DNA of 64,000 bases, taken from NCBI GenBank assembly GCA_001872625.1, contig MNXP01000076.1, positions 1 through 64,000 of the forward strand, in the 5' to 3' direction. The position numbers and the translations under genes were made by a program. Every line of letters starts with the position of its first letter. Position 1 is the stretch's first letter. Below, piece after piece: positions 37,636-45,955 of this stretch. Source of the DNA: Bacteroidetes bacterium CG2_30_33_31. GTDB lineage: Bacteria > Bacteroidota > Bacteroidia > Bacteroidales > UBA1556. The notes beneath the pieces are model-generated. The model saw nothing but the letters and a program-made list of their open reading frames with translations. It did no database searches and had not been told where the DNA came from.

Positions 37636-37709
37636 TGGAGAATATCGGAGTCGAACCGATGACCTCTTGACTGCCAGTCAAACGCTCTAGCCAACTGAGC
37701 TAATCCCCC
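37636..37709 (-). tRNA. tRNA-Ala (anticodon GGC)
   Basis: The 74-nt cloverleaf is complete. The acceptor stem GGGGGAT/ATTCTCC includes the G3:U70 pair that marks alanine tRNAs. The D-arm is GCTC/GAGC. The anticodon stem TTTGA/TCAAG carries loop CTGGCAG, giving anticodon GGC. The T-arm is ATCGG-TTCGACT-CCGAT, and the discriminator is A. CCA is not encoded. A minus-strand TAnnTTTG element lies about 140 bp upstream, beyond two pseudo-tRNA repeats, and a terminator follows. Confidence 0.96.
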
Positions 37710-37774
37710 AAATAATTTCAATATGATTCAAACGCTCATGCCATCCCGATAGCTATCGGGAGAGCTAAGCCCAC
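37710..37774 (-). repeat. 65-bp repeat, copy 1: tRNA 5'-end copy with palindrome in D-loop
   Basis: This copy abuts the 5' end of tRNA-Ala. In the tRNA direction it reads like the tRNA 5' end: TTAGCTC and GAGCGTTTGA are shared with the real gene. However, the D-loop start is replaced by TCCCGATAGCTATCGGGA (37744-37761), a perfect 18-bp palindrome. It is identical to copy 2 over all 65 bp. It cannot encode a working tRNA because everything 3' of the D-arm is missing. Confidence 0.9.
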
Positions 37775-37839
37775 AAATAATTTCAATATGATTCAAACGC
37801 TCATGCCATCCCGATAGCTATCGGGAGAGCTAAGCCCAC
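37775..37839 (-). repeat. 65-bp repeat, copy 2
   Basis: An exact tandem copy of 37710-37774, with its palindrome at 37809-37826. The first few bases of the unit (AAATAA) occur once more after it. Confidence 0.9.
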
Positions 37840-37851
37840 AAATAAAGTTGG

Positions 37852-37859
37852 CAAATATA
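37852..37859 (-). promoter_or_regulatory. TAnnTTTG -7 element upstream of the pseudo-tRNA repeats and tRNA-Ala
   Basis: The minus strand reads TATATTTG followed by CC. If used, the transcript would contain both 65-nt repeats before the tRNA. Confidence 0.5.
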
Positions 37860-37893
37860 TGGTTTTTTGATTAAAATAACTGATTAAAAATTA

Positions 37894-38115
37894 TTATGTG
37901 TTTTTACTTTTTGAACTTGCTATAGCCTGCAATTCGGCAATAAATCTTTCTATATCATTCGAGCTGAAACCCTTCTCCAAAGCTGCTTCTTCAAGCGACC
38001 CCCAAATTGGTTCGCCACATACAATACACCTAATGCCTTCATTCATAAGGTATTTAATCGATTCGGGAAGATTCTCGGTAAGTTCTTCAATGGAAATTTC
38101 TTTAGATATTATCAT
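37894..38115 (-). CDS. DUF1858 domain protein
   Basis: This 73-residue protein is a free-standing DUF1858 domain: 'ELTENLPESIKYLMNEGIRC', then CxxC in 'CIVCGEPIWGSLEEAALEKG', ending in a short helix. The two cysteines suggest redox or metal binding; DUF1858 often accompanies hybrid-cluster and iron-sulfur proteins. It has no signal peptide. It is a single gene on minus, upstream of the tRNA and divergent from the next lipoprotein. Confidence 0.85.
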   Translation of the reverse strand: MIISKEISIEELTENLPESIKYLMNEGIRCIVCGEPIWGSLEEAALEKGFSSNDIERFIAELQAIASSKSKNT

Positions 38116-38165
38116 CTTAATACGAATTGATTTAAAAATGCAAAAATAATAATAAAGATAATAAT

Positions 38166-38173
38166 TACCTTTG
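38166..38173 (+). promoter_or_regulatory. TAnnTTTG -7 element for the YwqK-like lipoprotein gene
   Basis: TACCTTTG lies 23 bp before the ATG at 38197. Confidence 0.5.
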
Positions 38174-38196
38174 TATAAATTTAGAATTTATGGACT

Positions 38197-38775
38197 ATGA
38201 AAAAATTAGATTCAAAATTATTGCTTGTAATAATAGCAATATTAATACTTTCAGTATCATGTAGCAAAGAGGGGTTATTTATAAAAGGATCTGTCGACTA
38301 CTACGCTGATGGTTCAATAAGTAAAGGCAAATTAATTGAAGATAGTATAATAGAAGGATATCCCGTGATTTCATGGATTCACTTTTATGAAAATGGAAAA
38401 TTGAAGCAGTTTGATTTATCGGAGAATTTTTCTATTTCAAATTTAGAATTTCCCAAAGGCAGCACCATTTTTTTAAATAGCGAAGGAATTATGGTGCAGG
38501 CATATTTATCCAAAGACTTGGAGATTCAAGGATACAAATGTCCAGGTGGAAATTTAAAGGAAGCAGTAGGATTTTATCCTTCTGGAAAGCTGAGATTTTT
38601 TTTCCCAAAAACCGACGTCTTAATTGACGGTGTTCCCTGTAAAGGCGGGGGTTTACATGGTATTTGGCTGTACGAAACTGCACATTTAGAGAAAGCATAT
38701 TTGTCAGAAAATTATAAGAAAGATGGCAGAATATTCAAGGAAGGCGATGAAATAAGATTCGACGACAAAAAATAA
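38197..38775 (+). CDS. Lipoprotein with MORN/YwqK-like repeats
   Basis: This 192-residue protein has a lipoprotein signal ending 'LSVSC'. The mature part contains the spaced '..FY.NGKL...' pattern of MORN/YwqK-type repeats: 'VDYYADGSISKGKL', 'IHFYENGKLKQFDL', 'VGFYPSGKLRFFF' and 'IWLYETAHLEKAYL'. Alternating 'I.G..C.GG' segments ('IQGYKCPGGNL', 'IDGVPCKGGGL') are unusual. It is probably an envelope structural or binding protein; the role is unknown. It is followed 40 bp later by the conserved protein at 38816. Confidence 0.75.
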   Translation: MKKLDSKLLLVIIAILILSVSCSKEGLFIKGSVDYYADGSISKGKLIEDSIIEGYPVISWIHFYENGKLKQFDLSENFSISNLEFPKGSTIFLNSEGIMVQAYLSKDLEIQGYKCPGGNLKEAVGFYPSGKLRFFFPKTDVLIDGVPCKGGGLHGIWLYETAHLEKAYLSENYKKDGRIFKEGDEIRFDDKK

Positions 38776-38815
38776 AACCTTTGCTTTAATCTTTATAAAT
38801 TTAAAATTAGCATTT

Positions 38816-40213
38816 ATGGAACATGAAATTATACCGACAAATAGAAAAGCTTTAAAAATAAATATCGACACCAATTTTTATGGATCATTTGCTGAAATTG
38901 GTGGAGGTCAGGAAGTTGCCAGATATTTTTTTCAGGCAGGCGGTTCGTCTCGAACTGTAGCAAAAAGCATTTCAGCTTACGATAAATCGTTCAGCGACGA
39001 ACTATATAATAAAGGTAATCAAGGTAGATATGTTTCTGAAGATAGACTTCTAAAAATGCTTCATGAAGAATATTCGCAGCTCACCAATGTTTTGGAGAAG
39101 ACAAGCAGTGAATCGAAGTTTTTTGCCTTTGCCGATACTTTTGAGATATTAAATTTTGCTAAAACAAATCAAGGTCATGGATGGATGGGAGTGAAATTTC
39201 AATTAACTCCTGATGGACAAGTTAATACGGTGCTGCTAAATGTTAAACTTCTTGAAAATGATGGGCTTCTACAGCAGCGCACTGTTGGAACTCTTGGAGT
39301 AAATCTTTTGTATGCTTGTATAAATTATTATGAACATCCGAATGTTTTCTTGCTTTCATTGCTCGACAATCTTTCTAAAGATAGGTTACGAATTACAATG
39401 ATAAGAATGGAAGGAGCTGATTTAGAATATGTTGATAATAGACTTCTGGCTGTTCAGCTTGTAAAAAACGGGATGACACATGCTATAATGTTCGACAAAG
39501 ATGGAAATGTAGCACCTCCATCAGATATGCTATATAAAAAAAATGTATTGGTACTAAGAGGAAGTTTCCGTCCAATCACAAATATTGCTTTGGATATTTT
39601 GAATAGAAGCATGAATCTTTTTCAACTTGATGAAGACTACGAGCCAGACAATACTCTGTCATTCTGCGAATTAACTCTTAATGCTATCTCACATGAAGGT
39701 ATAATTGACGAGAAAGATTTTCTGGAAAGAGTAAATATGCTCAACGATATTGGTCAAAATGTAATGGTTTCAGATTTAAAAGAATTTTATAAATTAGTTT
39801 CCTTTTTCTCGCAATTTGCTCTGAAACAACTTCGCATAATAATTGGCGTACCCACGCTTGAAAAAGTTCTTGACAAAAAATATTATGAAGATTTGAATGG
39901 TGGTATTTTAGAAGCATTGGGATATATGTTTCCAAAAGATACCAAAATGTATATTTATCCTACCATGAAGAAAGGCAGTGAAAATATTTTTAATTCCAAA
40001 AATATAAATCTCGAAAAGGATGTAGCCATACTATATGAATATTTATTAAACAATCGCTTTATCCTTGATATTCAAACAAGTATGATGAAGGAGCTTTACA
40101 TAAAATCGCATGAAGTTTTGCAAATGATTAAAGATGACAATAAAGATTGGATTCGATATGTACCAATTTCTACTGCAAAAACAATAAAAGAGAGAAAACT
40201 TTTTAGAGAATAG
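38816..40213 (+). CDS. Conserved protein of unknown function, 465 residues
   Basis: The 465-residue protein is cytosolic (no signal, no membrane helix). Its N-terminal segment 'IDTNFYGSFAEIGGGQEVAR' followed by 'AKSISAYDKSFSDELYNKG' and 'RYVSEDRLLKMLHEEY' looks strongly conserved and I recall similar proteins in several bacterial phyla. I cannot name a function. The middle contains 'QGHGWMGVKFQLTPDGQ' and 'VLRGSFRPITNIALDILN'. The neighbouring lipoprotein may be co-transcribed. The odd sharpness of conserved Gly/Gln/Tyr motifs suggests an enzyme or nucleotide-binding protein, but no known motif matches. Confidence 0.8.
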   Translation: MEHEIIPTNRKALKINIDTNFYGSFAEIGGGQEVARYFFQAGGSSRTVAKSISAYDKSFSDELYNKGNQGRYVSEDRLLKMLHEEYSQLTNVLEKTSSESKFFAFADTFEILNFAKTNQGHGWMGVKFQLTPDGQVNTVLLNVKLLENDGLLQQRTVGTLGVNLLYACINYYEHPNVFLLSLLDNLSKDRLRITMIRMEGADLEYVDNRLLAVQLVKNGMTHAIMFDKDGNVAPPSDMLYKKNVLVLRGSFRPITNIALDILNRSMNLFQLDEDYEPDNTLSFCELTLNAISHEGIIDEKDFLERVNMLNDIGQNVMVSDLKEFYKLVSFFSQFALKQLRIIIGVPTLEKVLDKKYYEDLNGGILEALGYMFPKDTKMYIYPTMKKGSENIFNSKNINLEKDVAILYEYLLNNRFILDIQTSMMKELYIKSHEVLQMIKDDNKDWIRYVPISTAKTIKERKLFRE

Positions 40214-40245
40214 ATTTCTGCGTTTTTGTAATAAAAAAACAAATC

Positions 40246-40293
40246 CCCTTAAGTGGTTTTATTCTAATCGAAAAACAAAAAATCACTTCAGGG
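40246..40293. terminator. Imperfect hairpin between converging genes
   Basis: CCCTTAAGTGGTTTT pairs with AAAAATCACTTCAGGG with one mismatch and a wobble pair, across a loop of about 18 nt. It follows the gene ending at 40213. The stretch 40294-40425 shows nothing else. Confidence 0.4.
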
Positions 40294-40425
40294 CTATGGA
40301 ATTATTAAAATTGAGCATTGGCAAAACATAGTAGGCAAGTATTTTTGGGCAAGATCAAAAAAATATTTTGGCTTCTCAAAGGTAAAATGCTAAAAAAAAG
40401 TTTTGAAATCAATATTTAATGGGTA

Positions 40426-40959
40426 TTACTTAAGGAATTTTAAATACAATTTTTTCAGAATCAAAATTATTATCAGCCCAATGGTAATATATGCAAGCAG
40501 CCATTTTGCAATAGTAAAGACAGATGAAATTTGAACCAAATTGTCATCCATTTTTGGAAAACTGATGATGATATCTCGCAATAAAATATTCTCAAAATAA
40601 TCGGCAATAGCGCCAATCCAAGGCAAATAAATCCAAAAATTTATAGTTTTTATTGAGTTGAGTCTAATAAAAATACCAAGAAGTAAAGAGCTATAAATCA
40701 ACGGATAAACATAGTCGTAAAATTGAAAATCAAGATAATTGCTGCGCCCTTGTTTTCCAAAATTTTCTAACAAAGTGTAGAGTGAATTATAATTATATCC
40801 AAACATCAAATCAGGAATTTCAATGTCTTCATTGAGTTGAATTAGTGAATTTGTACCGGCGCTTCCGAACTTCATCAGTAGGTTCATTAATATCCATAAA
40901 ATTGCCAAAACAACAATAATTCGGTTGGTGAAAAAGGTTTTAAGTTTAAGATAAAACAT
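40426..40959 (-). CDS. Hypothetical four-helix membrane protein
   Basis: This 177-residue protein has four predicted membrane helices: 'IIVVLAILWILMNLLMKF', 'YVYPLIYSSLLLGIFI', 'INFWIYLPWIGAIADYFENI' and 'LLAYITIGLIIILILKK'. A polar loop containing 'DLMFGYNYNSLYTLLENFG' lies between helices 1 and 2. The motif 'GAIADYFENILL' is the most distinctive part. I do not recognise a named family. It is a single gene on minus, divergent from ftsX. Confidence 0.7.
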   Translation of the reverse strand: MFYLKLKTFFTNRIIVVLAILWILMNLLMKFGSAGTNSLIQLNEDIEIPDLMFGYNYNSLYTLLENFGKQGRSNYLDFQFYDYVYPLIYSSLLLGIFIRLNSIKTINFWIYLPWIGAIADYFENILLRDIIISFPKMDDNLVQISSVFTIAKWLLAYITIGLIIILILKKLYLKFLK

Positions 40960-41105
40960 AGAAAAACTGAAAGTTAAATTAAGATTTTGATAAAGTTATT
41001 TAGGTAATAATCGATAGCGAGGTAAAATTACAATAATTTCTTACCAGCCTATATTTTTTATTAATTTAGCGACTTATTTATAATTACCGAAAACAAAGAA
41101 TAGAA

Positions 41106-41990
41106 ATGTCGAAACAAGAGGATAGATTTGCGAAAAGGCGTCTGCGTACTTCCTACCTTACTTCCCTTACCAGCATTACTTTAATGCTGTTTATATTAGG
41201 ATTTTTTGGTTTGTTGATTATGCATGCCAAAACAATTAGGAAGCATGTAAAAGAGAATATCCAAATGAATGTTTTCATTAATAAAGACGTGAAAGAAGCC
41301 GAAATATTTCGATTGAAAAAAATACTTGATGCTTCTGACGGGATAAAAACCGTAAAATATATTTCAGCAGCAGAAGCAGCGGAAAGCTATAAAAAGGAAA
41401 TTGGAGAGGATTTTATAGATTTTTTGGATGGCGTAAATCCAATTCATGCAAGCCTCGAAGTGCATCTTAACGAAGACTACGCAAATGTGGATAGTTTGCA
41501 GAATTTTTCCAAAATCATTCAGGCATATAGCATAGTGGAGGAAGTAAAATATCACAAAGATTACGTTCAAAAAATTAATGAAAACATTGCCAACATAAGC
41601 CTTTTCTTGTTGATATTCATAAGCTTACTTTTATTAATTTCTATTATTTTAATTAGCAACACTATTAGATTATCAATATATTCTCATAGGTTTATGATTC
41701 GTACCATGAAGCTTATTGGTGCCACAAAATCATTTATCCGTTGGCCATTTGTATGGAAAAGTATGATTCAAGGATTTATCGCTTCGCTTTTATCCATTGG
41801 GCTTTTATCATTAATCATCCTGAAAATGCAAGAAAATTACGGCGATCTTGTGAACGCCAGCAATTTGAATATTTATTTAATTGTCTTCGCAGGAGTTATA
41901 GTTGCTGGAATACTAATCACTTGGATTTCAACATTCTTTGCTGTAAATAAATATCTTAATATTTCCATGGACAAACTTTATATAATGTAA
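41106..41990 (+). CDS. ftsX: Cell-division permease-like protein FtsX
   Basis: FtsX with FtsE couples cell division to peptidoglycan hydrolase activation. The 294-residue protein has the expected four membrane helices: one after the basic N-terminus ('SLTSITLMLFILGFFGLLIM') and three in the C-terminal half. Between them is a periplasmic domain beginning 'IQMNVFINKDVKEAEIFRLK' with 'VKYISAAEAAESYKKEIGED'. The family motif 'MIRTMKLIGATKSFIRWPF' lies at about residues 197-215. It is the first of four plus-strand genes, ftsX-DUF3098-uppP-truB. No ftsE adjoins. Confidence 0.94.
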   Translation: MSKQEDRFAKRRLRTSYLTSLTSITLMLFILGFFGLLIMHAKTIRKHVKENIQMNVFINKDVKEAEIFRLKKILDASDGIKTVKYISAAEAAESYKKEIGEDFIDFLDGVNPIHASLEVHLNEDYANVDSLQNFSKIIQAYSIVEEVKYHKDYVQKINENIANISLFLLIFISLLLLISIILISNTIRLSIYSHRFMIRTMKLIGATKSFIRWPFVWKSMIQGFIASLLSIGLLSLIILKMQENYGDLVNASNLNIYLIVFAGVIVAGILITWISTFFAVNKYLNISMDKLYIM

Positions 41991-42008
41991 TTTTAAACAA
42001 TAAAATAT

Positions 42009-42260
42009 ATGAGCAAAAATTCAAAAACAAACAGCGCAGAGGTAAAAATGATTTTCGAAAAGAAAAATTATATTTTAATGATTGTTGGTGTTGCCTTCAT
42101 ATTATTAGGCTTAGTATTGCTTGGTGGCGGAGGTTCACAAAACCCAGAAGTTTTCAATCCAGAAATTTTCAATTCACAAAGAATAGTAATAGCTCCCACA
42201 CTTATGTTAATAGGTTTTGTAATAGAGATTTACGCCATAATGTGGAAATCGAAAAAATAG
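42009..42260 (+). CDS. DUF3098 family membrane protein
   Basis: This 83-residue protein has two membrane helices ('YILMIVGVAFILLGLVLLGG' and 'IVIAPTLMLIGFVIEIYAIM') around a short loop with 'NPEVFNPEIFNSQR'. The length, motif and position between ftsX and uppP fit DUF3098 of Bacteroidota. Function is unknown, possibly linked to cell-wall synthesis by context. Confidence 0.9.
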   Translation: MSKNSKTNSAEVKMIFEKKNYILMIVGVAFILLGLVLLGGGGSQNPEVFNPEIFNSQRIVIAPTLMLIGFVIEIYAIMWKSKK

Positions 42261-42324
42261 AAATGTTTTTTTGTAAACGTATCTATCGCGTACTACAATT
42301 CAAATTTCATTTAAAACAAAAATC

Positions 42325-43104
42325 ATGAGTTGGTTAGAAGCTTTTATACTTGCAGTTGTAGAAGGTATTACTGAATTTTTACCTGTGTCTTCCACGGGAC
42401 ACATGATTCTGGCAGAAGGAGTTATGGGAATGAAATCTAATGATTTCGTTCAAGCATTTTTAATTAACATTCAATTTGGAGCCATCCTTTCAGTGGTTGT
42501 TCTTTATTGGAAACGTTTTTTTCAGTCGCTCAAATTTTATTATAAACTATTCATTGCTTTTTTGCCAGCAGCATTTTTTGGTTTGCTTTTCAGCGATTAC
42601 ATCGATAAGTTTCTCGAGAATGTGTATGTGGTTGCTGTAATGCTTGTGATTGGTGGAATTGTTTTGGTATTTGTAGATCGCTGGTTCAAAGAGCCTACAC
42701 AGGACCAAGATATTACTTATCCAAAAGCTTTTAAAATTGGATTGTTTCAAGTGATTTCCATGATACCAGGAGTTTCGCGTTCGGCTGCCACAATCATTGG
42801 TGGAATGACACAAAAACTTAGCAAAAAAGCCGCAGCAGAATTCTCATTCTTCCTTGCAGTTCCCACTATGTTTGCTGCTTCAGGCTACAAACTCATAGAA
42901 AACCATAAAGCAATAAACATTGATAATATTGGTATATTGATATTTGGTAATGTAGTTGGTTTCGTTGTCGCGCTTTTTGCCATTAAGTCTTTTATAAATT
43001 TTCTTACAAATCATGGCTTTGCTGCTTTTGGATACTACAGAATAGCAGTGGGTTTACTAATAATTGCACTCTATTATTATGGAGTGGATTTGAGCATTAA
43101 TTAA
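42325..43104 (+). CDS. uppP: Undecaprenyl-diphosphatase UppP (BacA)
   Basis: UppP recycles undecaprenyl diphosphate, the lipid carrier of cell-wall precursors, to the monophosphate. The 259-residue protein has about eight membrane helices and the two signature motifs: '[17 protein letters not shown]' near residue 14 and '[16 protein letters not shown]' near 148, which hold the catalytic Glu, Ser, His and Arg residues. Its stop overlaps the truB ATG by 1 bp. Confidence 0.97.
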   Translation: MSWLEAFILAVVEGITEFLPVSSTGHMILAEGVMGMKSNDFVQAFLINIQFGAILSVVVLYWKRFFQSLKFYYKLFIAFLPAAFFGLLFSDYIDKFLENVYVVAVMLVIGGIVLVFVDRWFKEPTQDQDITYPKAFKIGLFQVISMIPGVSRSAATIIGGMTQKLSKKAAAEFSFFLAVPTMFAASGYKLIENHKAINIDNIGILIFGNVVGFVVALFAIKSFINFLTNHGFAAFGYYRIAVGLLIIALYYYGVDLSIN

Positions 43105-43796
43105 TGATTTTCGACTTTATAAAAGGTGAGGTTATTCTCATAGATAAAGAAAAAGATTGGACATCTTTTGATGTTGTTAAATCTGTGAGAAACAGTGTTT
43201 TAAAAACTCTTAACCAAAAGAAAATTAAAGTAGGACATGCCGGCACTTTAGACCCACTGGCAACAGGGCTCCTAATAGTTTGTACTGGCAGAAAAACCAA
43301 AGAAATTGATTTGTACCAAGGGGCAGACAAGGTTTATGAGGGAATTATTACCATTGGTGCTGTTCGCCCTTCTTACGATTTAGAGACAGAAATTAGCGAA
43401 ACTTTCGACATAAGTAATATTACGCGTGAAAATATTTTCGATGCAGCTAAAACTTTTGAAGGACAAATTGAGCAAATACCACCAATGTTTTCGGCAGTAA
43501 AAGTAAATGGTTTTAGAGCTTACCAACTAGCACGCGATAATCAGGAAGTTGAATTAAAAAAACGCCAAATAAATATTCATTATTTTAATATCACCAAGAT
43601 AGAATTCCCTGATATTTATTTTGAAGTAAAATGTAGTAAAGGAACTTATATCAGGTCTTTAGCTCGCGACTTTGGTCTTTATCTCAATAATGGTGCACAT
43701 CTCAAAGAGTTGAGAAGGCTCTCTATAGGCGAGTTTTCGGTTTCAGATGCTCTAACAATTTCAAGAGTGAAACAATTAATTTCTGGAATTAGTTAA
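43104..43796 (+). CDS. truB: tRNA pseudouridine(55) synthase
   Basis: TruB makes pseudouridine 55 in the T-loop of tRNAs. The 230-residue protein has the catalytic Asp in 'GHAGTLDPLATGLLIVC', plus 'KVYEGIITIGAVRPSYDLET', 'QIPPMFSAVKVNGFRAYQLA' and 'KGTYIRSLARDFG'. It lacks the C-terminal PUA extension, as is common in this phylum. It overlaps uppP by 1 bp and is the last gene of its operon. Confidence 0.96.
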   Translation: MIFDFIKGEVILIDKEKDWTSFDVVKSVRNSVLKTLNQKKIKVGHAGTLDPLATGLLIVCTGRKTKEIDLYQGADKVYEGIITIGAVRPSYDLETEISETFDISNITRENIFDAAKTFEGQIEQIPPMFSAVKVNGFRAYQLARDNQEVELKKRQINIHYFNITKIEFPDIYFEVKCSKGTYIRSLARDFGLYLNNGAHLKELRRLSIGEFSVSDALTISRVKQLISGIS

Positions 43797-44204
43797 AATA
43801 ATTTGCAAAATCTACTCTCGTTTGGATGTATTAACAAAGTAATATTGACAATTTCCGAAGCATAAATTGACTAATACTTTAAACCCCATAATTTATTATA
43901 AGCAAGTAATATTGATGCAAAAATAACATAATTCAATTTTTGCAAAAACTATATAATTTCTTAACAACAATAATTTATAAGGTCTATAATGCTGATATAA
44001 AATAAGTTGAAAAGCGAGGAGATTAAAAGAAATTATTATTGACAAAGGGGTTTTTATGCATTATCTTTGCACGCCTTATTTTAACAAGTCGAAAACCTAT
44101 TTTTACCTTTTTAAACATTTATTTTATTGATGATTCCAAATTTAATAGTAAAAATAATTCCCCACAGAAGAGGCTTTACATTCTCGAAAATTAATTTATA
44201 ACAA
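43797..44204 (+). other. 408-bp intergenic region with queA promoter and leader
   Basis: Apart from the promoter at 44062-44069, this AT-rich gap holds two copies of AAGTAATATTGA (near 43838 and 43905) and a 17-codon open frame in the queA leader (ATG at 44130) that has no recognisable features. I see no gene or structured RNA. Confidence 0.5.
44062..44069 (+). promoter_or_regulatory. Promoter for queA-ispD with -33 and -7 elements
   Basis: TATCTTTG followed by C is the -7 element. TTGAC at 44039-44043 gives a start-to-start spacing of 23 bp, close to the Bacteroidota TTTG-N19-TAnnTTTG pattern. This is the best promoter match in the window. The leader would be about 130 nt. Confidence 0.65.
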
Positions 44205-45248
44205 ATGAAACTATCCCAATTCAGATACGAATTACCAGAAGAATTAATAGCAAAATATCCAAAACCCAACCGCGATGACTCACGCTTGATGGTTGTAAAT
44301 AGAAAAACCAAAGAAATAGAACATAAAAGCTTCAAAGATGTGATGGAATACTTTGGCGATGGCGATTTGTTTGTGTTGAACAATACCAAAGTTTTTCCAG
44401 CAAAACTAATAGGTTTTAAAGAAAAAACCAAAGCAAAGATTGAAGTTTTTTTGCTTAGAGAGCTTAACAAAGAATCGCGCCTTTGGGATGCTCTGGTAAA
44501 TCCAGCACGAAAAATTAGAATAGGAAATAAACTCTATTTTGGCGAAAACGATGAGCTTGTAGCCGAAGTTATAGATAACACAACCTCAAGAGGTAGAACT
44601 TTGAGGTTTTTCTTCGATGGAGAATATGAAGACTTCAAGAAGACAATTACGTCATTGGGACAAACTCCAATACCACTAAATAGAGCCGCAATTCCAGAAG
44701 ATGAAGAACGCTATCAGACAATTTATGCAAAGCACGAAGGTGCTGTGGCTGCTCCTACTGCTGGACTGCATTTTAGTAGAGAGCTTCTTAAAAGACTCGA
44801 AATAAAAGGAGTAAACTTTACAGAAATTACACTTCATCCTGGCTTAGGAAATTTTAGAACTATTGAAGTAGAAGATTTGTCGAAACACAAAATGGACTCC
44901 GAAAGAGTTATTGTAGGCTCTGAATCAGTGGAACTAATTAACTCGACAAAAGCAAGAAGGAAAAAAGTAGTTGCCGTTGGCACAACAACTATCAAGGCTC
45001 TTGAAGCCGCTGTTACCATTTCCAAAGAAGTAAAACCCATTGATGGTTGGACCAATCTATTTATTTTTCCTCCTTACGATTTTTCACTTGCTGATGCATT
45101 AATCACCAATTTTCATGCTCCGAAATCTCCAATGATGATGCTCACTGCTACTTTTATGGGCTACGATTTTTTGATGAAATGTTATAAGGAAGCTATTAAA
45201 GAAAAATATAATTTTCTTACTTACGGCGACGCTATGTTGATACTCTAA
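44205..45248 (+). CDS. queA: S-adenosylmethionine:tRNA ribosyltransferase-isomerase
   Basis: QueA transfers and isomerises the ribosyl part of SAM onto preQ1-tRNA to give epoxyqueuosine. The 347-residue protein shows '[20 protein letters not shown]', '[15 protein letters not shown]', '[19 protein letters not shown]', '[20 protein letters not shown]' and '[20 protein letters not shown]', all hallmark segments. The stop codon overlaps the ispD ATG by 1 bp. Its own promoter lies 136 bp upstream. I did not recognise a preQ1 riboswitch in the leader. Confidence 0.97.
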   Translation: MKLSQFRYELPEELIAKYPKPNRDDSRLMVVNRKTKEIEHKSFKDVMEYFGDGDLFVLNNTKVFPAKLIGFKEKTKAKIEVFLLRELNKESRLWDALVNPARKIRIGNKLYFGENDELVAEVIDNTTSRGRTLRFFFDGEYEDFKKTITSLGQTPIPLNRAAIPEDEERYQTIYAKHEGAVAAPTAGLHFSRELLKRLEIKGVNFTEITLHPGLGNFRTIEVEDLSKHKMDSERVIVGSESVELINSTKARRKKVVAVGTTTIKALEAAVTISKEVKPIDGWTNLFIFPPYDFSLADALITNFHAPKSPMMMLTATFMGYDFLMKCYKEAIKEKYNFLTYGDAMLIL

Positions 45249-45922
45249 TGATGGAAATCTATGCTCTTATAACTGCTGCTGGAAGAGGAAGAAGAATAAA
45301 ATCTATTTTTCCAAAGCAATTTATACCTATTGCTGGACGCCCTCTTCTGATGCGTACCATAGAAGTAATTAAAGATTTTGATGCAAAGATTAAAATCGTT
45401 TTGGTAATTCCTGAAGAGCATATTAAATTGTGGAAAGATTTATGTACAGAATTCGATTTTCAAATTGAACATCAGATAGTTAGGGGCGGGAAAGAGAGAT
45501 TTAACTCAGTTCAAAACGGACTTCATTTTATTCCACAAGACAGCATTGTTTTAATTCATGATGGCGTTAGGCCTTTGGTACATCAAGACACAATACAAAG
45601 AGTGGTGGATAAAACCATTGAGAAAGGCAATGCTGTACCTTGTATAGTTCCAACGCAAACTATCAGAAGAATTGTAAGCGAGGGTGAAAATGAGCCTCTC
45701 TTGCGGGAAAATCTGAGAATTATTCAAACACCTCAAGGATTTCATTCTAATATAATTAAACTTGCTTATAATCAAGAATTCGACGCCAAATTTACTGATG
45801 ATGCTTCTGTTTTAGAAACATTGGGATATCGCATAAATCTGGTTGAGGGGAATTATTCTAACATAAAAATTACTCATCCTGCTGATATTAAAACTGCTGA
45901 AGCTCTGATGGTTGTAGATTAA
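45248..45922 (+). CDS. ispD: 2-C-methyl-D-erythritol 4-phosphate cytidylyltransferase
   Basis: IspD activates methylerythritol phosphate with CTP in the non-mevalonate isoprenoid pathway. The 224-residue protein has the nucleotide loop 'ALITAAGRGRRIKSIFPKQF', 'IVRGGKERFNSVQNGLHF', 'VLIHDGVRPLVHQDTIQRV' and the C-terminal 'ITHPADIKTAEALM'. Two adjacent ATGs (45248 and 45251) are possible starts. It is translationally coupled to queA. Confidence 0.96.
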   Translation: MMEIYALITAAGRGRRIKSIFPKQFIPIAGRPLLMRTIEVIKDFDAKIKIVLVIPEEHIKLWKDLCTEFDFQIEHQIVRGGKERFNSVQNGLHFIPQDSIVLIHDGVRPLVHQDTIQRVVDKTIEKGNAVPCIVPTQTIRRIVSEGENEPLLRENLRIIQTPQGFHSNIIKLAYNQEFDAKFTDDASVLETLGYRINLVEGNYSNIKITHPADIKTAEALMVVD

Positions 45923-45955
45923 TTGATTCCTGATATTTTTTTTCTTCCGATTTTC

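Noticed and set aside
37524-37721. Open frame on minus beginning 'GLAQLARAFDWQSRGHRFDS'
   Set aside because: It is the well-known translation artefact of a tRNA gene; the DNA is tRNA-Ala plus its terminators.
37710-37839. Possible CRISPR array
   Set aside because: There are only two units, directly adjacent with no spacers, and they derive from tRNA and palindrome sequence.
44130-44183. 17-codon leader peptide before queA
   Set aside because: It has no codon bias, no attenuator-like hairpin after it and no run of a relevant amino acid.
44111-44470. 119-codon open frame on minus opposite queA
   Set aside because: It overlaps the promoter leader and the strongly conserved queA coding sequence; no recognisable domain.
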